A stretch of DNA of 64,000 bases from Arthrobacter sp. UNC362MFTsu5.1 (GCF_000685965.1 NZ_JMLE01000016.1:1-64000), one strand, 5' to 3'. Positions 9,161-17,927 are shown, numbered from the stretch's first letter. Notes: generated by a model not told the origin, from the sequence alone. Numbers and translations are program-made.

Positions 9161-10837
9161 TCAAGGCTTAAGCTCCACCTTTGTGAAAACCTCGTTTAAT
9201 ACCGGCGAGGCGGGGTACTTCAGCACCCGGTCGGAGAGCGCCAGGGCAGAAATGGGGAAGGCGATGGGGACGGCAGGGACGGATTCCGCAATCTGGGCGT
9301 TGATGGTGCGGTACTGCTCCGTCCGGTCCTGTCCCTCCGGCAGGCCCCTGGCCCGCGCAATCTTCGAAAAGACCTGCGGATCCTGGTAGCCGAACTCGCC
9401 GGTTTTCTCGCCGAACAAAGGCCCCACGAAGTTGTCCGGATCGGAGTACGAACCATTCCAGCCCAGCAGGTGCAGGGCATGGTCGCCCGGAGACTGCACC
9501 TTCTGCAGGTACCCGTCCGTCCAGTCCACCGGGACCGGCTTGATGTTCAGGCCGACGGCGGTGAGCTGCCTGCTGAGTTCCGCATAGATTTTTTCGGGTG
9601 TCGGCAGGTACGGCCTGGTCACATTCAGGGGGTAGTAGAACTTGAGTTCCTCGCCCTTGTAGCCGGCCTCCTCCAGAAGCGCTTTGGCCTTGGCCGGATC
9701 ATGGCCCAGGGAGGGGGCGTTGTTATTGAAGCCGCTGAGTTTGGGCGGAACGAACTGGGACGCCTGGGCGGTGTTGTCGATGAAGAAGCGGCGGATCAGC
9801 GTTTCCTTGTCCACCGCCAGCTCGATGGCCTGGCGCACCTTGATGTTCTGCAGGATGGGCACATCCTGGTTCATGCCGAGGTACATCACGGAGAACGGGT
9901 CCCGCTGGATGATCTGCTTCCCGCGCTTGACGAGCTGGTCGAAGTTGCCCACGGTGACGGCGTCATAACCGTCGATCTTCCCGTCGAGGAGGGCCTGGAG
10001 CCGGGACTGCGGATGGTCGTAGGTGACGAAGTTGATGGTGCCGATCTGGCCCTTGTCGCCCCAGTAGTCCTTGTTGCTGACCAGCTTCACGCTGGAGTCC
10101 TCCCAGGCTGCGAAGCTGTAGGGGCCCGTGCCCACGGGATGCAGGGCATAGGCCGAGACCGGCTGGCCGTCGCGGCTCTGGCTGAGGCTGTCCGCTTTCT
10201 GCGCCGCCATGGCAGTCGGCGAGGACATCGCGAAGGCCGGGAGCGTCAGGGCCTGGAGGAACCCGGTGAAGGGCTGCGTGAGGTCGATCCGGACATTTCC
10301 GGGGGTAAGTGCCGTGCAGCCCTTGTAGATGGACAGCGAGGCCTGGTCGGCGTGGGCCTTGAAGACGCCCTTGAACGATGTGCCCGGGGCCTGCTTCCGC
10401 AGGCTTTCGGGGAAGTTGAACCACCGGTTGAAGTTGGTGCAGACCGCTGCCGCATCGAAGGGGGAGCCGTCCTGGAAGGTGACGCCTTCACGGAGCTTGA
10501 AGGTGTAGGCGCGGCCTTCACTGGACTCTGCCCACTCGGTGGCCAGCAGTGGAGTGGGAAGTCCGGTTGTCTGGTCCACTCCGACGAGGCCTTCGAGGAC
10601 CTGGCGGGTGATCCGGTAGGACTCGACGTCAGAGGCCAGGGCAGGATCGAGTCCCAGCGGCTGGGCCGCGGTGCCGAACGTGAATGTCGCCGTGGGCGCG
10701 GCGGGTGCCGAGCTGGTCTGAACCGCAGACGACGACGCCGGTGCCGGAGCGGGCGTGCCCGTGCACGAGGCCAGAAGCAGCGACAGGACCCCTGCGCCGA
10801 TACTGACTGCAATGCGGCGCGATTTACTGCTGGGCAC
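9161..10837 (-). CDS. ABC substrate-binding lipoprotein, family 5 (peptide/nickel type)
   Basis: 558 residues from the GTG at 10837, which has a GAGGTGATC ribosome site just upstream; the longer open frame lacks one. The signal peptide ends in the lipobox LLASC (Cys25). The rest is a full family 5 solute-binding fold with FKLREGVTFQDGSPFDAAAV, HPVGTGPYSF and RQAIELAVDKETLI. It should bind oligopeptides or a similar ligand outside the membrane. No permease or ATPase gene is adjacent, so it is an orphan that must work with components encoded elsewhere. Confidence 0.9.
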   Translation of the reverse strand: MPSSKSRRIAVSIGAGVLSLLLASCTGTPAPAPASSSAVQTSSAPAAPTATFTFGTAAQPLGLDPALASDVESYRITRQVLEGLVGVDQTTGLPTPLLATEWAESSEGRAYTFKLREGVTFQDGSPFDAAAVCTNFNRWFNFPESLRKQAPGTSFKGVFKAHADQASLSIYKGCTALTPGNVRIDLTQPFTGFLQALTLPAFAMSSPTAMAAQKADSLSQSRDGQPVSAYALHPVGTGPYSFAAWEDSSVKLVSNKDYWGDKGQIGTINFVTYDHPQSRLQALLDGKIDGYDAVTVGNFDQLVKRGKQIIQRDPFSVMYLGMNQDVPILQNIKVRQAIELAVDKETLIRRFFIDNTAQASQFVPPKLSGFNNNAPSLGHDPAKAKALLEEAGYKGEELKFYYPLNVTRPYLPTPEKIYAELSRQLTAVGLNIKPVPVDWTDGYLQKVQSPGDHALHLLGWNGSYSDPDNFVGPLFGEKTGEFGYQDPQVFSKIARARGLPEGQDRTEQYRTINAQIAESVPAVPIAFPISALALSDRVLKYPASPVLNEVFTKVELKP

Positions 10838-10988
10838 TCGATGATCACCTCTGGACGGCAGGAAGGCCCGCGGACAACGGACCGGTCCCCAGTCTAATTG
10901 ACCGATCCTGGACACCCGCCGGGTGCGTGCCGGCCGCGCGCCGTGGTGCATGCCGGGCTGCCGCCAGCCTTTGCTGAGGGCAAAAAAG

Positions 10989-11016
10989 GAGGCCCGCACC
11001 GTGCGGTGCGGGCCTC
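10989..11016 (-). terminator. Intrinsic terminator after the fasciclin gene
   Basis: A 12-bp GC-rich stem (10989-11000 with 11005-11016) followed on the minus strand by six T's (10982-10987), about 60 bases past the fasciclin stop codon. Confidence 0.85.
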
Positions 11017-11078
11017 GATTTCTCCAGGATCGGTCCAGGGAGTCAGTCTGGAGCCGGAGCAGGAGCGTGCAGGGTTGC

Positions 11079-11753
11079 CTACTTCGGCATCAGGACGGAG
11101 TCCACCAGGTAGACCGTGGCGTTGGCCGTCTGAACGCCGCCACAGATGACGCTGGCGTCATCGACCTTCAGCGCATCCTTGGTGCCTGTCACGGTGACCG
11201 ACCCGCCCTGGACCGTCTTGTGGGTGCCCACAATCTTGTCAGGAGTGATCTGGCCCGGAACCACGTGGTAGGTCAGGATCTTGCTCAGGAGGGCGTCGTC
11301 GGTCTTGAGCGTCTCGATGGTGGCGGCGTCGATCTTGGCGAACGCGTCATCCACCGGTGCGAAGACCGTGAATTCACTGCCATTGAGCGTGTCCACGAGG
11401 TTGACCTTCGGGTTGAGCTTGCCGGACACGGCTGCCGTGAGGGTGGTCAGCAGCGGGTTGTTCGAGGCTGCAACCGCAACCGGATCGAGGGCCATCCCTG
11501 CTACCGAGCCGGCGCCGCTGGGAACCTTTTCCGCGTAACCGGCGCAGCCGGGGCCAACCAGGTTGGCGGCCGGATCCATGGCGGCCGAAGAGCTGGCGGA
11601 CGGTGACGGTGCCATGCTCGAAGCGGACGGCGTCGAAGCCGGTGCGGAAGAGCTGTTCGCCGTCGTGGCTGAACCGCCGCAGGCGGTCAGGCTGAGCAGT
11701 GCTGCAGCTGCAACACCTGCGACGGTGAAAGTTGTGCGCTTGAATGACTGCAT
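11079..11753 (-). CDS. Fasciclin (FAS1) domain lipoprotein
   Basis: 224 residues from the ATG at 11753, which has an AAGGAG ribosome site. Lipobox SLTAC (Cys25), then a Ser/Ala/Pro spacer to about residue 60. The FAS1 domain (about 85-224) shows the two family blocks, [14 protein letters not shown] and [15 protein letters not shown], and ends with [11 protein letters not shown], resembling the MPT70/MPB83 group. Expected on the outer face of the membrane with an adhesive or ligand-binding role. It has a strong terminator downstream and stands alone. Confidence 0.93.
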   Translation of the reverse strand: MQSFKRTTFTVAGVAAAALLSLTACGGSATTANSSSAPASTPSASSMAPSPSASSSAAMDPAANLVGPGCAGYAEKVPSGAGSVAGMALDPVAVAASNNPLLTTLTAAVSGKLNPKVNLVDTLNGSEFTVFAPVDDAFAKIDAATIETLKTDDALLSKILTYHVVPGQITPDKIVGTHKTVQGGSVTVTGTKDALKVDDASVICGGVQTANATVYLVDSVLMPK

Positions 11754-11957
11754 TTCGATTCTCCTTGTTAGTGCCGACCATTGCCTGCGGTGAACGACTT
11801 TGCCGATCACTGCACTGGCTGAATTTCCGACTGCGGGCACCGACCCTTGGTTGGTGTCTCAATGGGTATTCGGCCGTTCGGCGGGAATGGATGGGTGGAC
11901 GGGGAGAATCTTTTTTCCGAGGTTCCCCCGGACGCTGGCGCAGGGAAGTTAAACGAA

Positions 11958-11987
11958 GGAATCCCGGACCGTGAGGCCCGGGATTCC
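11958..11987 (-). terminator. Terminator after tRNA-Leu
   Basis: A 10-bp perfect stem (11958-11967 with 11978-11987) followed on the minus strand by TTCGTTTAA, 16 bases past the tRNA 3' end. Confidence 0.65.
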
Positions 11988-12003
11988 AAGGGTTGTGCTG
12001 TTG

Positions 12004-12085
12004 TGCGCAAGGGGGGACTTGAACCCCCACGCCCGAAGGCACAGGAACCTAAATCCTGCGTGTCTGCCAATTTCACCACTCGCGC
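12004..12085 (-). tRNA. tRNA-Leu (UAG anticodon)
   Basis: 82 bases. Acceptor stem GCGCGAG pairs with CTTGCGC (one G-U). Anticodon stem CAGGA/TCCTG encloses the loop TTTAGGT, giving anticodon TAG. There is a long variable arm (TGCCTTCGGGCG), as expected for leucine, and a GTTCAAG T-loop. CCA is not encoded: the bases after the discriminator A are CAA. Confidence 0.95.
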
Positions 12086-12226
12086 GCGCCGCCGTCGTGC
12101 ATGTTTTTCCTGCTGTTCCTGCGGATGCAGGGAACGTCCGACGGCGGATTCCAGGCTCCAGTGTACCTGCCGGGGGCGCCATCCGCTCGATGGGCCGGTG
12201 TGCCGCACGCGGCCTGGCGAAAACGA

Positions 12227-12697
12227 CTAGGACAGTCCGAGGTCCCGGCGCAGCTTGGCCACATGGCCGGTGGCCCGCACGTTGTACTGGGCTATGGAGA
12301 CCGTGCCGTCCGCGTCCACCACAATGGTGGACCGGATGAGGCCCTCATAGGTCCGCCCGTAGTTCTTCTTCTCCCCCCAGGCACCGTAGGCCTCAGCCAC
12401 GGCGTGGTCTTCGTCGGACAGGAGCGGGAAGGTCAGCCCTTCCTTTTCTGCGAATGTGGCGAGCTTCCCGACCGGATCCGGAGACACGCCGACGACGTCG
12501 TAGCCTTCGCGTTGCAGGGAGGCGAGCGTGTCGCGGAAGTCGCACGCTTCCTTGGTGCAGCCCGGCGTCGACGCCGCCGGGTAGAAGTACACGATGGTGT
12601 TCCGGCCGCGGTAATCCTTCAGGCTGACGTCCTTCCCTGCGGAATCCTTCAACGTAAAGTCCGGTGCCGGAGTGCCGGGAGTGAGTCGTTCAGCCAA
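12227..12697 (-). CDS. bcp: Thioredoxin-dependent thiol peroxidase (Bcp/PrxQ type)
   Basis: 156 residues from a TTG at 12697, chosen because an AAGGAG site sits six bases upstream and the length then fits the family. Peroxidatic Cys47 lies in TPGCT, with a resolving Cys52 five residues later (PrxQ spacing). The active-site context is YFYPAASTPGCTKEACDF. Reduces peroxides with electrons from thioredoxin in the cytoplasm. Divergent from the MarR gene at 12785, whose promoter region it shares, so that regulator may act on it. Confidence 0.93.
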   Translation of the reverse strand: MAERLTPGTPAPDFTLKDSAGKDVSLKDYRGRNTIVYFYPAASTPGCTKEACDFRDTLASLQREGYDVVGVSPDPVGKLATFAEKEGLTFPLLSDEDHAVAEAYGAWGEKKNYGRTYEGLIRSTIVVDADGTVSIAQYNVRATGHVAKLRRDLGLS

Positions 12698-12771
12698 GAT
12701 TTTCTCCTTAGGAATGTTCTGGACATCCAAGCTTAGTAAGCGGGGGAGCGAGGGACGAATCCCACGCTGGC

Positions 12772-12777
12772 TATACT
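12772..12777 (+). promoter_or_regulatory. -10 box of MarR gene (leaderless)
   Basis: TATACT followed by seven bases and the ATG at 12785, with no ribosome site between. A short ATAC-N6-GTAT dyad (12773-12786) spans the start region and could be an operator. Confidence 0.5.
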
Positions 12778-12784
12778 AAGTTGT

Positions 12785-13276
12785 ATGCCTGATATGGATC
12801 GCTGGCCCACAGGGCGCCTCTTGTCCACCGCGGCACGTCTCGTGGAACACTCCTGGAACGAGAAGCTGGGAGCCATCGGGCTCACCCATGCCGGAGTGAT
12901 CGCCATGGAGGTACTTTCCCTTAACGGACCCATGACGCAGGCCCAGCTGGCCCAATTGGTCCGCGTCCAGGCCCAGACCATGGGAAAAACACTCAGCCGG
13001 CTCGAGGTCCACGGCCACATCCGGCGCGAGCGCAGCACGTCCGACCGCCGAAGCCACGTGGTGTCCCTGACCGAGCGCGGGGTGGAAGCTGTGGCCGCTG
13101 CGGCGGACATGGAACGAACAGTTCTTGCCGCCGCTTCCATCGACCCGGACATCCTTCGCCAGGAGCTCCAGGCGGTGGTGACCGTCCTGGCCAGCCGTTT
13201 TTCCTCGCCTGAAACCAAGGCAATTGTGGCAAGTGCCGAATCCGGACTGACTGTCGACGCGAACAGCGCCAACTGA
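12785..13276 (+). CDS. MarR family transcriptional regulator
   Basis: 163 residues with a winged-helix domain at about 30-115: GPMTQAQLAQLVRVQAQTMGKTLSRLEVHG for the DNA-reading helices and STSDRRSHVVSLTERG for the wing. The start overlaps a leaderless-type promoter; an alternative ATG lies at 12794. The C-terminal 40 residues are a dimer helix and a variable tail. It is divergent from bcp by 87 bases. A role in redox-linked control of bcp is inferred from position only. Confidence 0.88.
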   Translation: MPDMDRWPTGRLLSTAARLVEHSWNEKLGAIGLTHAGVIAMEVLSLNGPMTQAQLAQLVRVQAQTMGKTLSRLEVHGHIRRERSTSDRRSHVVSLTERGVEAVAAAADMERTVLAAASIDPDILRQELQAVVTVLASRFSSPETKAIVASAESGLTVDANSAN

Positions 13277-13288
13277 CCAGCTGATTGA

Positions 13289-13564
13289 CTACCCCAGGAG
13301 CCGGACGGCAATGGCCTCCAGCGCCTGGACGTCCCAGCCCTTATTCAGGGGACCCAGTTTGGCCTGCAGGACGGCCATGACGCCCATCTCCAGCAAAGCC
13401 TGTAAAGCCGAACCGGGGTTTTCGCTGAACTCGAGGCTGCTTTCCAATATCCCCAGCGCGTCGGCATCCGTGGAGGGCGCAGGCAGGGAGGCCGCCATCG
13501 CGGCGCCAAGCGCGTCGGCGTCGGCTTCGATCGTGCCCGTCACAGTAAACCGAAAGACAGCCAT
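13289..13564 (-). CDS. Small protein of unknown function
   Basis: 91 residues from the ATG at 13564, with GGAGGGG ribosome site. It begins MAVFRFTVTGTIEAD, a short beta-like segment, followed by mostly helical Ala/Leu-rich sequence ending in LEAIAVRLLG. No signal peptide, Cys or recognised motif. It is convergent with the MarR gene, 12 bases from its stop. A perfect 12-base palindrome (13588-13599) lies about 25 bases upstream of its start and suggests dedicated regulation. Function not recognised. Confidence 0.7.
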   Translation of the reverse strand: MAVFRFTVTGTIEADADALGAAMAASLPAPSTDADALGILESSLEFSENPGSALQALLEMGVMAVLQAKLGPLNKGWDVQALEAIAVRLLG

Positions 13565-13587
13565 GGTTAGCCCCTCCCACACCTAGT

Positions 13588-13599
13588 AGTGACGTCACT
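13588..13599. promoter_or_regulatory. Perfect 12-base palindrome in small-gene promoter
   Basis: AGTGACGTCACT, fully self-complementary, centred about 30 bases upstream of the ATG at 13564. Position and symmetry suit an operator for a dimeric regulator, not identified here. Confidence 0.4.
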
Positions 13600-13690
13600 C
13601 TATCCAGTGCCGCGCAGGTTCTCCGATGCTTAAGGTGAATATTTCCTAAAGAATTGCGGCCAGGCCCGATGCGCTGTTTTCGGGCAAAAC

Positions 13691-13734
13691 GAAACCCCGC
13701 CTTCACGGCTTGTGGCCTGTGAAGACGGGGTTTC
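13691..13734 (-). terminator. Terminator after tRNA-Lys
   Basis: A 16-bp stem with one mismatch (13691-13706 with 13719-13734) and 12-base loop. On the minus strand the stem ends in TTTC and is followed by GTTTTG. It starts three bases after the tRNA's encoded CCA. Confidence 0.8.
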
Positions 13735-13736
13735 TC

Positions 13737-13812
13737 TGGTGCACCCCCCGGGACTCGAACCCGGAACCCATTGATTAAGAGTCAATTGCTCTGCCAGTTG
13801 AGCTAGAGGTGC
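13737..13812 (-). tRNA. tRNA-Lys (CUU anticodon), CCA encoded
   Basis: Acceptor GCACCTC pairs with GGGGTGC. Anticodon stem ATTGA/TCAAT encloses CTCTTAA, giving anticodon CTT. D-arm and GTTCGAG T-loop are normal. The discriminator A (13740) is followed by CCA in the DNA (13739-13737). Confidence 0.96.
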
Positions 13813-13918
13813 AGCTGTTGTTTTGGTTCTTCCCGATGGCTTTTGTTTCCCTCGTTCATCTCCGCAACGACATGAAACTCTACACGAGTTTTAGCCCGGT
13901 GTGAAATCGGCGCCTGCA

Positions 13919-15070
13919 TCAGCCTCCGGGGCTGCCCGGAGGCGCCAAAATCAGCGCGGAATCAGGGTTTTGATTGTTGGTAAGCATCCACAAGGTGCCG
14001 TCCGGGGCCAGCGAAACGTCGCGGATGCGCCCGAACCGCGCTGTGAAATGGCTCACAGGATTGCCTGCATTTTCACCGGCGAGGGGGACTGCCCACAGTC
14101 TCTGGCCCCGCAGCGCTCCCAGATACGCTGTGGAGCCGACGATCTCGAGTCCGCTTGGAGAGGATTCCGCGGTGGACGGCCAGACGACTTTTGCGTCAAT
14201 GAAGCCGGCCCTTCCCGGAGCTCCGGTGACCTCGGGCCACCCGTAGTTCCCGCCGGGTTGGATCAGGTTCAGTTCGTCATCCACGTTCGGACCGAATTCG
14301 CTGGACCAGAGCCTGCCCGCGTCGTCCCAGTCGAGCCCCTGCACATTGCGGTGGCCAAGGCTGTAGACCGGGTTGTCTCCGAACGGATTGCCGGGCGCCG
14401 GCTCGCCCTTTTCGGTAATCCGAAGGATCTTCCCGCCAAGCGCGCTCGGATCCTGGGGCTGGTCGCGGCGCTGCGAGTCTCCGGTTCCCACATAGAGGTT
14501 CCCGTCCGGTCCGAAACGGATGCGGCCGCCGTTATGGGTCGAGGCCTTCGGGATGCCGGCGAAGATCGTCTCGGGCGTGCCCAGCTCCAGCGCGCCCCCT
14601 GGAACCCGCTCAGTCAGTGTGAGCCGGGCGATCCGGTTGTCGGACCGGGCCGTGAAATAGGCGAAAAGTGACCGGTCGGAAGCGAAGTTCGGCGACACCG
14701 CCAGCCCAAGGAGGCCGCCTTCACCGCCCGGGACTACTCCGGGGACACTCCCCAGTGCCGTTGTGTTCCCGTCCCGGACCGCTTTGAGTTCGCCGCTGTC
14801 CCGTTCGGAAATAACGGCCGTGCCGTCCGGCAGGAACACCGTGGACCATGGCAGGCGCAGCCCCTCCACTGTCCGCAGCACCCGGGGTTCCTGGCCCGCA
14901 CTGTTGCTGCCTGTGACCTGGCCGGCGTTACCCTTGGGGATGCTGCTGCCGCCACCGGTGCAGGCAACCAGCGCCAGCAACGACACGACGGCGGTGACAG
15001 GCCCGACGGCGGTGACGGGCCGCAGCAGGAGCGCCGGCCCGGGTCGGCGCCGCTCCTTGTCCCGGTTCAT
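13919..15070 (-). CDS. PQQ-dependent sugar dehydrogenase-like lipoprotein
   Basis: 383 residues from the ATG at 15070, with a GGAGGG site upstream. The signal peptide ends in LVAC (Cys37), so the enzyme should be lipid-anchored outside. The rest is a glucose/sorbosone dehydrogenase beta-propeller: PWSTVFLPDGTAVISERDSG, HNGGRIRFGPDGNLYVGTGDS (catalytic His region), GHRNVQGLDWD and NYGWPEV. Expected to oxidise sugars with PQQ; no PQQ synthesis genes are in the window. A 9-codon near-repeat (TAVGPVTAV) extends the signal peptide. It lies 28 bases after the sunset-domain gene on the same strand. Confidence 0.87.
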   Translation of the reverse strand: MNRDKERRRPGPALLLRPVTAVGPVTAVVSLLALVACTGGGSSIPKGNAGQVTGSNSAGQEPRVLRTVEGLRLPWSTVFLPDGTAVISERDSGELKAVRDGNTTALGSVPGVVPGGEGGLLGLAVSPNFASDRSLFAYFTARSDNRIARLTLTERVPGGALELGTPETIFAGIPKASTHNGGRIRFGPDGNLYVGTGDSQRRDQPQDPSALGGKILRITEKGEPAPGNPFGDNPVYSLGHRNVQGLDWDDAGRLWSSEFGPNVDDELNLIQPGGNYGWPEVTGAPGRAGFIDAKVVWPSTAESSPSGLEIVGSTAYLGALRGQRLWAVPLAGENAGNPVSHFTARFGRIRDVSLAPDGTLWMLTNNQNPDSALILAPPGSPGG

Positions 15071-15098
15071 GGTGACGGCGGCCCTCCGGATGCCGGGC

Positions 15099-16181
15099 CT
15101 AGTGCCGGCTCCGTCGCGGCGCACGGAAGCCGGCCGCTTCGGCATGGGCTGCCGACTCGAACCAGACCTCCGCTACGGTTTCCTCATAGGCCGGGCTGGT
15201 TTCGTCGTGGTAGATCATCGACTGCGCATTGCCCTTGACCGTGTAGCCCTCGGGTGCGCTGCCATCCGGACCCGGGGCGGCTGATCCTTCCCCGTACGGT
15301 TTGTCTGCCGCAAGGTGTCCGGCGGGTTCGGCCGTGTGGGTTGCGGACCCTTCAGTCGCGGCTGACGAGGCGGCCGCCTGCATGGTTTCGGCATCCCCCT
15401 CGGACGGGGCTCGTGTGTCGCCCGCAACGGCTGGCCCGGTCCCGCCGGCCGGTGGCAGTTCCGCCCCGGCTCCTTCTGTGCGGACTTCTTTTTCCTGGAC
15501 TTCTTTTTCCTGGACAGCTGCTTCCGGGACGTCTTCCGCTGCGGCGGATTCGGCGCCGGGGAGCGTGGGAGAATGCGGCTCCGTGTACTCGGGGTGATGG
15601 ACAGGCGCCGCGGTAGCCTTCCCGGCGGCCGGGGATTCCCCTGCTGATTCCTGAGCCGGGGCCGCCAGGGTGTGCGGTTCGGCGTGGGCTTCCGCCGCGT
15701 GCGGCGTGCTTGCCGCCTCGGACCACTGCGCCTCCCACTCTGCCTTGTCGGACACGGCTGCCTTGTCGGACGCAGCTGCCTTGTCGGAAACGGCTGCTTC
15801 GCCGGACACCGCTGCCATACCCGCGGCGGGCGCCGCCGTCGTGGCTGCTGTGTCTTCGTCCCAGTCATCCACATCTCCACCGGCGGGTGCGGACGCTGCC
15901 GGTGCTGACGTCATCGGTGCGGCTTTGGCTGCCGAGCTGAACCCTGCGGCACCCGGCATCCCGGCGGTGGCGGCTGCGTCTGCCGAAGGTGCTGCACTGC
16001 CTCCGGCCGGTGCGCCGGCAGCGGGCCGCGGAGTTCCTGCCTGCCCTGACGGTGGAACGGACACGCCGGCATCGGAGGGCGTCGATGTTCCGGTGGTATT
16101 TCCCGAACTGTTGCGGTTCAGGAGCCACCAAACAACTCCGACGATGACTACGATGACGATGACCCAGATAATCCAGTCCAT
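15099..16181 (-). CDS. Membrane-anchored low-complexity protein with C-terminal sunset-type domain
   Basis: 360 residues from the ATG at 16181. A very short N-terminus leads into one membrane helix (residues about 3-21, [19 protein letters not shown]). Residues 25-310 are Ala/Pro/Glu/Ser-rich, including three SDKAA-type tandem units and two QEKEV units. The C-terminal 50 residues ([13 protein letters not shown], then [22 protein letters not shown]) match the small domain called sunset in actinobacterial proteins such as ArfC variants. The anchored linker would hold this domain away from the membrane. Role unknown. Confidence 0.75.
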   Translation of the reverse strand: MDWIIWVIVIVVIVGVVWWLLNRNSSGNTTGTSTPSDAGVSVPPSGQAGTPRPAAGAPAGGSAAPSADAAATAGMPGAAGFSSAAKAAPMTSAPAASAPAGGDVDDWDEDTAATTAAPAAGMAAVSGEAAVSDKAAASDKAAVSDKAEWEAQWSEAASTPHAAEAHAEPHTLAAPAQESAGESPAAGKATAAPVHHPEYTEPHSPTLPGAESAAAEDVPEAAVQEKEVQEKEVRTEGAGAELPPAGGTGPAVAGDTRAPSEGDAETMQAAASSAATEGSATHTAEPAGHLAADKPYGEGSAAPGPDGSAPEGYTVKGNAQSMIYHDETSPAYEETVAEVWFESAAHAEAAGFRAPRRSRH

Positions 16182-16256
16182 AGCAGAGCCCTTCTGTCCA
16201 TAAGGCAAGGTTGCCGTTGCTTGACGTTACGTCGGTGTGATTAGGGCTGTAAAGGT

Positions 16257-16820
16257 TCAGAGGGGCAGCCCGCGCCGGATGAAGTCAGCCATGAATTCAT
16301 GGAAGTCCGCGGCGTCGTCGGCCTGTTCGATGCTCCGGGTTCCGCGACCGGCCCGCTGAGCCGGTCCTCCCGGCGGCGAAGCCAGGCGCATGCTGTTTTC
16401 CACCCCGAAACGGAAGGCTTTCCCGGTACTTGCGGCCACTTCGTAACCGCCCAGCGAAGACTTGACGGCGGGCAGCCGGAGGGCATGCGAAAGGTTTGTC
16501 ATGTTGATCGCCACCGGAACCCCGGCCGCGGCCAGGGACTTTTCATCAAAAGGGGCCACGATGATCTCGGCCGGATGCCAGCGGTAGCCGATCACAAAGC
16601 TCCGCCGGCGCGGAGGAGCCCAGCCCCGGGCCGCAGCACCCGCACCCTCAAAGCTGTTGGAGCCGCAGACGAGGTTGTAGTCGCCGTAGTTGGGAATCTG
16701 GTGATCAAAAACGGCGCGGAGCCTGGCCTTGAGCTCTTCGCTGCTGAGCGGGGGAGCGGCGTCAGTGTCCGATTCCGGGTTGGTCGCGTCCGGGTTGACC
16801 GGCACGGGCTTGCTGTTCAC
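16257..16820 (-). CDS. Conserved-looking protein of unknown function
   Basis: 187 residues from a GTG at 16820, with an AGGAC ribosome site six bases upstream; the open frame continues to 16904 without one. It is a soluble protein with an Asp/Pro-rich N-terminal 30 residues, then a mixed alpha/beta region (FVIGYRWHPAEIIVAPFD, VAINMTNLSHALRLP). The C-terminus is DFHEFMADFIRRGLPL. No recognised catalytic motif. Divergent from the LysR gene at 16958, so the two might be functionally linked. Confidence 0.65.
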   Translation of the reverse strand: MNSKPVPVNPDATNPESDTDAAPPLSSEELKARLRAVFDHQIPNYGDYNLVCGSNSFEGAGAAARGWAPPRRRSFVIGYRWHPAEIIVAPFDEKSLAAAGVPVAINMTNLSHALRLPAVKSSLGGYEVAASTGKAFRFGVENSMRLASPPGGPAQRAGRGTRSIEQADDAADFHEFMADFIRRGLPL

Positions 16821-16921
16821 AGTGAAGTCCTGATGGTCGACCGGCAGGGTGGCTTGCACGCTACCAGAGCCGGCGCAGGATGCCTTGTCATGTCCGGGCT
16901 GCATGCGGGCTCAGTGCGCGG

Positions 16922-16945
16922 GCACTGTCCTGCAGCACTGTCCTG
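16922..16945. repeat. Two direct copies of an 11-base motif in the LysR promoter
   Basis: GCACTGTCCTG at 16922-16932 and 16935-16945, a 13-base period that covers the -35 region just upstream of the LysR -10 box. Possible binding site repeated nearly once per helical turn. Confidence 0.4.
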
Positions 16946-16951
16946 TAGCCT
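16946..16951 (+). promoter_or_regulatory. -10 box of LysR gene (leaderless)
   Basis: TAGCCT followed by exactly six bases and the ATG at 16958; no ribosome site. Confidence 0.55.
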
Positions 16952-16957
16952 CGCTTC

Positions 16958-17881
16958 ATGGATTTGAAACGGCTCCGGATTCTCCGTGAACTCTCGGACC
17001 GGGGAACCGTGGGCGCCACCGCCGAGGCCATGGAGGTGACGCCGTCGGCCGTTTCCCAGCAACTCAAGACCCTCCAGGACGAGCTGGGCGTTGTCCTGGT
17101 GGAGAAGTCCGGCAGGGGAGTGCGCCTGACCGAGGCAGGGCGCGCGATGGCGGCGGCAGCGGCGGATGTGTCCACTGCCATGGCCCGCGCCGAAGCCACC
17201 ATCGACACGTACCGGCAGGGCTGGCAGACGCACGTTAAGGCAGCCTTCTTTCCGAGTGCGGCGGAAATGTTCCTCCCAGGTCTCCTGCACCGCGTCAAGG
17301 CGGTGGAAGGACTCCGGTTCGAGGCCTCCTTCGAGGACCCCGGCGTCGCGGGCTTCGCTGCCCTGGCCGCCGACTACGACATCGTCCTGGCCCACAGCGT
17401 TGATGGTCCCGATGTCTTCGCCCGGCAGGGGCTCGTGGTGGTTCCCCTGCTGAACGAGCCGCTGGACGTCGCCGTGCCGGCCGGCCACGTCCTGGCGGCG
17501 AAGTCCTCGCTGACCGCCGGCGACGTAGTGGGTTTTCCATGGATGGGCGTCCCGGAGGGTTTCCCCTTCGACACGGTGCTGCGCCAGATCGAGGTCCAGG
17601 CAGGGTCTCCGGCGGTACGCGCGCAGTTGTTTCCCGATCTTCGCGTCCTGGAGGCACTCGTGAGTGCAGGTCACGGGCTGAGCCTGCTGCCCCGGTACAC
17701 CGCCTTGCGGAACCAGGAGCGCGGCTTCGTCTTGCGCCCGCTGCTCGGGGTGACTGCCCGCCGCAGCATCGTGGCGCTCGCCCGCCCTGATGTGGCGGCA
17801 CGGACCACAATCGCGCAGGTCCTGTCCATGCTGGAGGCCGAAGCTGCATCAATCGATGCCGCCGGCCTCCGTGATGCCTGA
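16958..17881 (+). CDS. LysR family transcriptional regulator
   Basis: 307 residues. N-terminal winged helix-turn-helix at 1-60 (MDLKRLRILRELSDRGTVGA, then VTPSAVSQQLKTLQDELG), followed by a linker helix and a periplasmic-binding-like effector domain (about 90-300). It is divergent from the 187-residue protein gene and upstream of ilvD on the same strand, 142 bases away. Its target and inducer cannot be told from sequence; control of the divergent gene or of itself is the usual arrangement. Confidence 0.9.
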   Translation: MDLKRLRILRELSDRGTVGATAEAMEVTPSAVSQQLKTLQDELGVVLVEKSGRGVRLTEAGRAMAAAAADVSTAMARAEATIDTYRQGWQTHVKAAFFPSAAEMFLPGLLHRVKAVEGLRFEASFEDPGVAGFAALAADYDIVLAHSVDGPDVFARQGLVVVPLLNEPLDVAVPAGHVLAAKSSLTAGDVVGFPWMGVPEGFPFDTVLRQIEVQAGSPAVRAQLFPDLRVLEALVSAGHGLSLLPRYTALRNQERGFVLRPLLGVTARRSIVALARPDVAARTTIAQVLSMLEAEAASIDAAGLRDA

Positions 17882-17912
17882 CACAATCCAAGGCAGCTCG
17901 GGCCTCAGCCGA

Positions 17913-17927
17913 TCTCATTATTCGAGA
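17913..17927. promoter_or_regulatory. Candidate NdgR/LtbR operator upstream of ilvD
   Basis: TCTCATTATTCGAGA, the TCTC-N7-GAGA dyad also present in the leuC/regulator gap. It lies about 110 bases before the ilvD start, with AT-rich sequence between. Confidence 0.5.

Noticed and set aside
9470-10897. 475-codon plus-strand frame
   Set aside because: Antisense to the family 5 binding protein, whose lipobox and ribosome site are clear.
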